Source: Enoplolaimus lenunculus
Taxonomy: Eukaryota; Nematoda; Enoplea; Enoplida; Thoracostomopsidae
DNA: 64,000 nt
NCBI GenBank assembly: GCA_030248215.1
Contig: JASANG010002792.1
Coordinates: 186,001-250,000 of the forward strand
Direction of reading: 5' to 3'
Part shown: positions 57,715 through 64,000 of the stretch, piece by piece
How the letters are laid out: each line of letters begins with the position of its first letter
How positions within the stretch are numbered: position 1 is the first letter of the stretch
Notes under the pieces: model-generated
Database searches by the model: none
What the model saw: the letters and a program-made list of their open reading frames with translations, nothing else
Told to the model about the DNA's origin: nothing
Translations under genes and position numbers: made by a program

Positions 57715-58215
57715 CAATGCACATGGCATAGTATGCTTACAGACAGCATACAGTCGACATATATAGTAGACTACATTAGTGGTTGGAGAAGCGCGCTAGT
57801 GGCGCCGTGGTAACGCGTCTGCATGACACGCAGAAGGTCGCTAGTTCGAAACCAACCGTAATCCTCTTTTACAGCTACACAGTTAAAAATGGTCTGACGT
57901 TTCGGTTCCGACCCAGACTGACATGGGGCTAGCTACTCCATGGACGCAACGGTACATTGTTCTGGTGCATACGCAATAAATGCAATCCACATTGCATAGT
58001 ATGCTTACAGACAGCATACAGTCGACATATATAGTCGGCCATAATAGTAGATGAAGAGACGGGCTACGTGGCGCAGAACAGCGTCTGCCTGACACGCAAC
58101 ACGCAGAAAGTCGCTAGTTCGACACCAACCGAAACTCGCTTTTCCAGCTGTTCAGTTAAAAGTCTAAGTCCCGGTTCCAACCTGGCCTGACACCGGATGA
58201 AGATTTGTTGCGATT
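57715..58215 (+). repeat. tRNA-derived SINE, tandem dimer (inverted block)
   Basis: Two tandem units of about 250-300 bp. Each has a tRNA-like head: TGGCGCCGTGG (A-box-like), TCTGCATGACACGCAGA (anticodon arm with GAC) and TAGTTCGAAACC (B box) in one; GTGGCGCAGAACAGCG and TAGTTCGACACC in the other. The tails share GTATGCTGTCTGTAAGCATA-type palindromes and CCATGGAGTAGCTAG. Reverse complement of the copy at 61300-61830. Confidence 0.75.
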
Positions 58216-59688
58216 CGACCCTGGTAGCCTGAACTAAGCACCTAATAAACACCTAACATATTCGCAGACAATCACCTGTAGTAACGTTTTGCAACACTGA
58301 ACGCAAAGATGTTAACTTCTGTAGAGCACTTTCGCAGCGGTCAAACGACGTTGCAACATTTTGAACAATTTCAGCTGGAGCCTCGTCTAAATTATAACAT
58401 ATAAGCAACAATGAACGATTTCCTAACCTAAACAAATTTAAAGAATTAGAAAAATCAATACGTAATCATCAAGTAAGCGTACTACAAAACACAACGAAGC
58501 GTGCGTGGCTGGCAACTGCGGTCCCGATTAAAACCTGTAAACTTACGCGTGTATGTGAATCCGAGGCAGAGTGAACGCCAACTTCGAACGACTAACGCAG
58601 ATAAGCAAAATGTTTTTTAACAAAGTGGACTTCAGCCAAAGCGATGAAACAAAACATTGTTAAACGTGATCAAAAACTAAACTAGCTTCGTTTGCTGCTT
58701 TAGCCAAGAAACGTATTATTAAAACCGAATGAATGCTAAATAAAAATAAATAAAAGCCTGAATTGTAATAACACGATAAAAACCTTGTTCTTGAATTGCA
58801 ATTTCTGAGTTTCTAGCGTCGAGCGCACCAAACAAGTTTTCGTCACCTTTAAAAAATAAAACAAATTTAGTAATAACCACTAACAGTATAACTTAAATAA
58901 CCCTTTCGCGACGCCAGACATACGTGCTGTTCAAAGATGGCAAATCTTTTCAACCAAGCTGATCTGGTTAGCAGTTGTATTCTAGTTTTCTGACCAAAGT
59001 GTCATCAGGGTGCAAGTACTTAAGTTATTAGGTTTGTCTTTGCTCACAAAACATTATGGGGTTCGAGTTTTTAACAGGTAGACCAGGGAATGTTAAGGAT
59101 TCCTTTTACAAATTGTGTACGGTTTTCCGTTTTAAAACATTTTACGTCTAGGGCATTTTGCAAAATTAGCCTTAAATCGCATGCTTAAAATACCATAACA
59201 CCCAGCTAGTTACTTTGTTCCAATACTCAAATTTCAAAACTTATTACGTAATATGTATCATAAAATCCCACACCTACCGTTTGCAAAAACGCTACCACTG
59301 TTACCAGTCGACTTTTTCTGTTTGATACAGCGAATTCGATTACCGTTCTTGGATGCATTTCCATACACATGACTGGCCATAAACTCATCAATATCAATAT
59401 CTTTCTGAATGGTTGACTTGCCACGAGCAATCAGCAATTCTTCGACCTTTTCAGGAAAATGTTTATGCTGCAAAAGCAAAACAATACAGTTTGCACAAAT
59501 CCAAAAGTTCGCAATGAAATCAAATCACTTGCAGGTGCAACCAGAATTCCTGTTCCGGTATTTCTTACAATCCAGTTTCGGTATAAAATCCGGAATTTGT
59601 CATCGGAATTTTCTGACATTTTAGTATTAGAAATTTATCTTCAATTTGCATTACTTCATACTCAAATTACGTAAATCGAATGTTTAAA

Positions 59689-59771
59689 GTAGCCAACCCA
59701 ACCACAAAACACCAAAACAAAACCAAAACAACCAAAACACACACACCAACACCCACAAAAAAACATAGAAA
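59689..59771. other. A/C-rich filler inside the inverted block
   Basis: CCAACCCAACCACAAAACACC-style sequence stands where copy 1 has about 260 bp of complex intron (50730-50990). Confidence 0.65.
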
Positions 59772-60160
59772 AAATTTGCGCAACATCGCTAATAATTTAA
59801 TGATTTATTTATTGCTTATAAGAGCGAAACTTCCGGAAAAAGGTAGTTATCACTTTTTGTTTCCGGCACAGATTCCGGTAATTCTTCACTTTCCAGTTTC
59901 GGTATTTTGTAATTCCAGTTGCAACCTTCTTGCATGTGTGTTAACCAGCATGAATTGCAGTGAATCATTAGAAGGTAGAATCGAATTCAAATCCGTTTTG
60001 AGCGGAATACGTATAACGCAACAGAAAAGCCAAACGATTTCGCTATTTCAGAAAATCAACAATGTGGAAACTTCTTATACTGAAACAGGTGAGAAAATAT
60101 GACGAAGACACATTTTATTTTCCATTACTTCCGCGCAGAACACGCAAATATATTCCAGTG

Positions 60161-60221
60161 GTAGCGTCTTTTGCAACACCAAAGCAGACAAAAACCAAAA
60201 AACACAGACAACAACACGGTA
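60161..60221. other. Join between inverted and direct block copies, partly filler
   Basis: AGTGGTAGCGTCTTTTGCAA followed by AAACCAAAAAACACAGACAA. After it, sequence resumes in the direct sense at GGTAGGTGTGGGATTT. Confidence 0.6.
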
Positions 60222-63200
60222 GGTGTGGGATTTCCATGCATTCTTATACAATATAATACGAAAATTAGATAAGTTTTGAAATTTGAGTATTGGAACAAAG
60301 CAACTAGCTGGGTGTTATGGTATTTTAAGCATGCGATTTAAGGCTAATTTTGCAAAATGCCCTAGACGTAAAATGTTTTAAAACGGAAAACCGTACACAA
60401 TTTGTTTAAAAGGAATCCTTAACATTCCCTGGTCTACCTGTTAAAAACTCGAACCCCATAATGTTTTGTGAGCAAAGACAAACCTAATAACTTAAGTACT
60501 TGCACCCTGATGACACTTTGGTCAGAAAACTAGAATACAACTGCTAACCAGATCAGCTTGGTTGAAAAGATTTGCCATCTTTGAACAGCACGTATGTCTG
60601 GCGTCGCGAAAGGGTTATTTAAGTTATACTGTTAGTGGTTATTACTAAATTTGTTTTATTTTTTAAAGGTGACGAAAACTTGTTTGGTGCGCTCAACGCT
60701 AGAAACTCAGAAATTGCAATTCAAGAACAAGGTTTTTATCGTGTTATTACAATTCAGGCTTTTATTTATTTTTATTTAGCATTCATTCGGTTTTAATAAT
60801 ACGTTTCTTGGCTAAAGCAGCAAACGAAGCTAGTTTAGTTTTTGATCACGTTTAACAATGTTTTGTTTCATCGCTTTGGCTGAAGTCCACTTTGTTAAAA
60901 AACATTTTGCTTATCTGCGTTAGTCGTTCGAAGTTGGCGTTCACTCTGCCTCGGATTCACATACACGCGTAAGTTTACAGGTTTTAATCGGGACCGCAGT
61001 TGCCAGCCACGCACGCTTCGTTGTGTTTTGTAGTACGCTTACTTGATGATTACGTATTGATTTTTCTAATTCTTTAAATTTGTTTAGGTTAGGAAATCGT
61101 TCATTGTTGCTTATATGTTATAATTTAGACGAGGCTCCAGCTGAAATTGTTCAAAATGTTGCAACGTCGTTTGACCGCTGTGAAAGTGCTCTACAGAAGT
61201 TAACATCTTTGCGTTCAGTGTTGCAAAACGTTACTACAGGTGATTGTCTGCGAATATGTTAGGTGTTTATTAGGTGCTTAGTTCAGGCTACCAGGGTCGA
61301 ATCGCAACAAATCTTCATCCGGTGTCAGGCCAGGTTGGAACCGGGACTTAGACTTTTAACTGAACAGCTGGAAAAGCGAGTTACGGTTGATGTCGAACTA
61401 GCGACTTTCTGCGTGTTGCGTGTCAGGCAGACGCTGTTCTGCGCCACGTAGCCCGTCTCTTCATCTACTATTATGGCCGACTATATATGTCGACTGTATG
61501 CTGTCTGTAAGCATACTATGCAATGTGGATTGCATTTATTGCGTATGCACCAGAACAATGTACCGTTGCGTCCATGGAGTAGCTAGCCCCATGTCAGTCT
61601 GGGTCGGAACCGAAACGTCAGACCATTTTTAACTGTGTAGCTGTAAAAGAGGATTACGGGTGGTTTCGAACTAGCGACCTTCTGCGTGTCATGCAGACGC
61701 GTTACCACGGCGCCACTAGCGCGCTTCTCCAACCACTAATGTAGTCTACTATATATGTCGACCGTATGCTGCGGGCAAGCATACTATGCCATGTGCATTG
61801 CATATATTGCATATGTACCAGGACAAGCACGTCTCACATGCTTACATCGGGCTCTTTTACCTATTTAATATAGCCGGATATTTATGGCTAAAAAGTATAA
61901 GAAAAGACCATGTTATTTAAATATTTCGCAATGAGAAATATAAACAACCGTTGAAATCGTACGTTCTGTGAATATTTATTTGAGTGTCGAATGGCAAATC
62001 AACGATTAACACTGAAGGTATAAATAAGCACTACTCTCCGTTGAAGAAAGGGCTTGGCTTGAAAATGGAACCTGCTTCAGCTGTGGACAAAGAAGGTAGC
62101 CATGTTATTGCTGAACTGAAAATATGTATTTCGTTATAGATTCAAGGTCTATGTTAGAAAATAACTCTTGCTGTCTGGGAAAATTTTTAACTAAAACTTT
62201 TTCAGTTTTTTTCAACCCAACTCAGTCATTTGGTATGCAAATACATAATATAGACGTTTATTGTACATCTTTGATATATTAGCTGGGTTTATGTACGGGA
62301 ATTGAGTTAAGTGTAGTTTTTGACACAGTTCTCCGAAAAATGCCAAAGCTACATAAGGCTTTCGAGCATAGTTCAGGAAATTTTTTTATTTTTTAACTTC
62401 AATTTTGGGCCAGCGAACTTGAATCATATGTACACAATACAGCTTGTAATTCCTAATTGAGAGCTGGGCAGTGCTACGATTCTGTTGGTTACCAGTCGTA
62501 GTGGGACTACATGTATTGAGCGAAGCTCGATTACACTTAAGCAACTAAGCTAATATGCAAATTACTTTTCAGCTAACTATTCAGTTATCGGTTTTGGAGA
62601 TTTGTGAATAATTTATTTAGATTCCTCGCACCCAAAAAACCTTCAGTAACCCTAAAAATTAGTGAAATATTGCAAGAAGCCCTAATTTAAACTTATCAAA
62701 TATGCTGATATGCTAATTAGCTATTAGCTAGCTATTGAATTATCGGTTTTGAAGGTTTGTAGACAATTTGTTTAGGTTTCTCGTGCCCAAAAACCCTTAA
62801 TTGCTGAAATTAGATTGCTTTTAACCATAATAATTAGTGAAATATTGTAAAAAGTCCTAATTTAGGATAATCAGTTATGCTAATATGCAAATTTGCTATT
62901 AGTTAACAATTCAATTATCGGTTTTAATGATCAGGGGCTATCTATCCTACTGAAACAATATATGATTGCGACCGTTCTGATGTGTTCCATCTTTATCCTT
63001 GGTTTGAACAAATAACAGTCCGAAACATTAACGCTTTTGTTATGTTTGTATTTTTCGAAAAAATATCTTATATTTGAAACGACTGTTTCAGCTACAGAAG
63101 TAAAGAAATCGGTTCCAAACCTCTTTAGCGCACAGACAAGCGGAGAAAAATCGAAACAACAGACGCTAAAAATGGCAGGTCTGAGCTTTTGTTGAATGCG

Positions 63201-64000
63201 TTTACCAATTTTTTTTAGAAATTTACATTAAGAGCAGCTGTTTTCGTATAACGTTTGGCAACATGTGGAGCCTTTAACTGCTGATGTATGACGGCAAACC
63301 TGTTGCACACACAGAGTTATTTCACCTATCTTGTAGAAGTAGAGACCATAAAAATATCGTGACTACACGTTTGAGGGTGTTAGTATGCTTCTATATTTTT
63401 GGTCACATAGCTTTAGGTCGCCAAGGTAAAAGCATACATGTGAATAATAACTCTTATTCAGTTTTGTGAGGCGCAAGGATTATCGGTTGCGGTTCTATTT
63501 GTACTGTAATTATTTTTATTTATATTTATAGAAAACATGCAAAAGACAATTTCGGCCAGCTCTGCTAGTCCAGTGGTTTCGGCAGGACCTACGTCTGGAG
63601 TAAATGATGAAGTTATAAATGAAACAAAACAATTACTCAAAAAAGGTACACGGTTTGAATAGTCGCTTAGGTATAACAATTGATACAATCGTTCATCACC
63701 TTTGTGTTATTCTAAACGATCTAAAACCTCTTTGTTTTTGAATATAGTATTTCCAGATGACATACAAAATAATATTTTCTGCGTAATAATTTAAACTCAT
63801 GTAATAATTGCTCAGACCGTCCTAGCGAGCTTTTTTAACATCGAAGATATTTTTGTCATGTACCACGTTTTTGTAATGTTTTAGCTGCAGAAGTAAAGAA
63901 ACCACTACCAGCTTCAAATCTGTCTAAGCCTCAGACTAGTGGAGAAAAATCGAAACAAGTGATACCTAAAGTAGCAGGTCTGTTTTTCACTGGTTGAAAC
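60222..64000 (+). CDS. Zinc-finger gene, 3' exons (cleanest copy, runs off the window)
   Basis: Exons: 60669-60731 (GDENLFGALNARNSEIAIQEQ region), 61088-61239 (LDEAPAEIVQNVATSFDRCE, then LQKLTSLRSVLQNVTT), 63092-63178 (ATEVKKSVPNLFSAQTSGEK), 63532-63645 (ENMQKTISASSASPVV) and 63885-63977 (AAEVKKPLPASNLSKPQTSG). The last three start and end in phase 1, so they can be added or lost freely. The first and third of these are duplicates of one another. Composition is Lys/Ser/Thr-rich and likely disordered, suiting a linker of a nuclear protein. The join from 60731 to 61088 is not in phase as drawn, so an exon is missing or mis-set there. Coding continues past 64000. Confidence 0.6.
61300..61830 (-). 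repeat. tRNA-derived SINE, tandem dimer (block copy 3)
   Basis: Reverse orientation of 57715-58215. B box complement GGTTTCGAACTA, anticodon arm TCTGCGTGTCATGCAGA and A-box complement CCACGGCGCCA are visible in the second unit. It differs from the inverted copy by a few bases, for example CTGCGGGCAAGC against CTGTCTGTAAGC. Confidence 0.75.
62480..62945. repeat. Repeat family R, short copy (block copy 3)
   Basis: ACATGTATTGAGCGAAGCTC terminus followed by units with GCTAATATGCAAATT and CCCTAATTTAAACTTATC. Confidence 0.8.

Larger units (their letters stand above)
55510..60160 (-). other. Inverted copy of the 3' part of the zinc-finger gene
   Basis: 55510-59280 is the near-perfect reverse complement of 60222-64000, and 59281-60160 continues as the reverse complement of about 50330-51394 of copy 1. 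Minus-strand exons: 59467-59278 (HKHFPEKVEELLIARGKS, 190 nt as in copy 1), about 58431-58270, 56420-56333, 55978-55865 and 55625-55533. A few base substitutions separate it from copy 3. From about 59690 to 60160 it becomes noisy and part of the intron is replaced by filler. Confidence 0.75.

Overview
Eukaryotic (metazoan) genomic DNA, AT-rich, with many short exons, GT-AG introns and a heavy load of short non-autonomous DNA transposons (MITEs). There are no bacterial operons. The two recognisable genes are animal genes. Short introns and MITE density would suit a tunicate or another compact invertebrate genome, but the species is inferred only weakly.

Layout. (1) 1972-14581, + strand: a complete 13-exon ethanolamine-phosphate cytidylyltransferase gene (PCYT2), about 382 aa, carrying both cytidylyltransferase domains. 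All splice phases agree. Its 5.1 kb intron 7 is filled with repeats. (2) 14582-22994: a mostly gene-free spacer with five MITEs and one unrecognised ORF. (3) 23002-37693, - strand: a complete 9-exon fukutin gene (FKTN), about 465 aa, reconstructed exon by exon. Its introns hold four TTAA-flanked MITEs with a tRNA-like core, a degenerate CCCAATTTCCC satellite, an 18-bp minisatellite of about 1 kb, and a perfect 159-bp inverted repeat. (4) 38263-40992, + strand: a small six-exon gene (about 114 aa, unrecognised), head-to-head with FKTN across about 570 bp. (5) From about 44.9 kb, + strand: a multi-exon gene with a matrin/U1-type C2H2 zinc finger followed by Lys/Ser-rich phase 1-1 exons, two of which are tandem duplicates.

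From 50.3 kb to the end the 3' part of this zinc-finger gene is present three times: direct (50.3-54.5 kb), inverted (55.5-60.2 kb) and direct (60.2-64.0 kb). A/C-rich low-complexity filler lies at the joins, and sequence near the joins is full of single-base losses. This looks more like fold-back long reads or unpolished contig sequence than real gene amplification, but a true inverted duplication is not excluded.

The two known genes act in related lipid and glycan chemistry: PCYT2 makes CDP-ethanolamine in the cytosol and fukutin is a Golgi ribitol-phosphate transferase using CDP-ribitol. They lie tail to tail. I infer no co-regulation from this. Most of the remaining sequence is mobile or tandemly repeated DNA.
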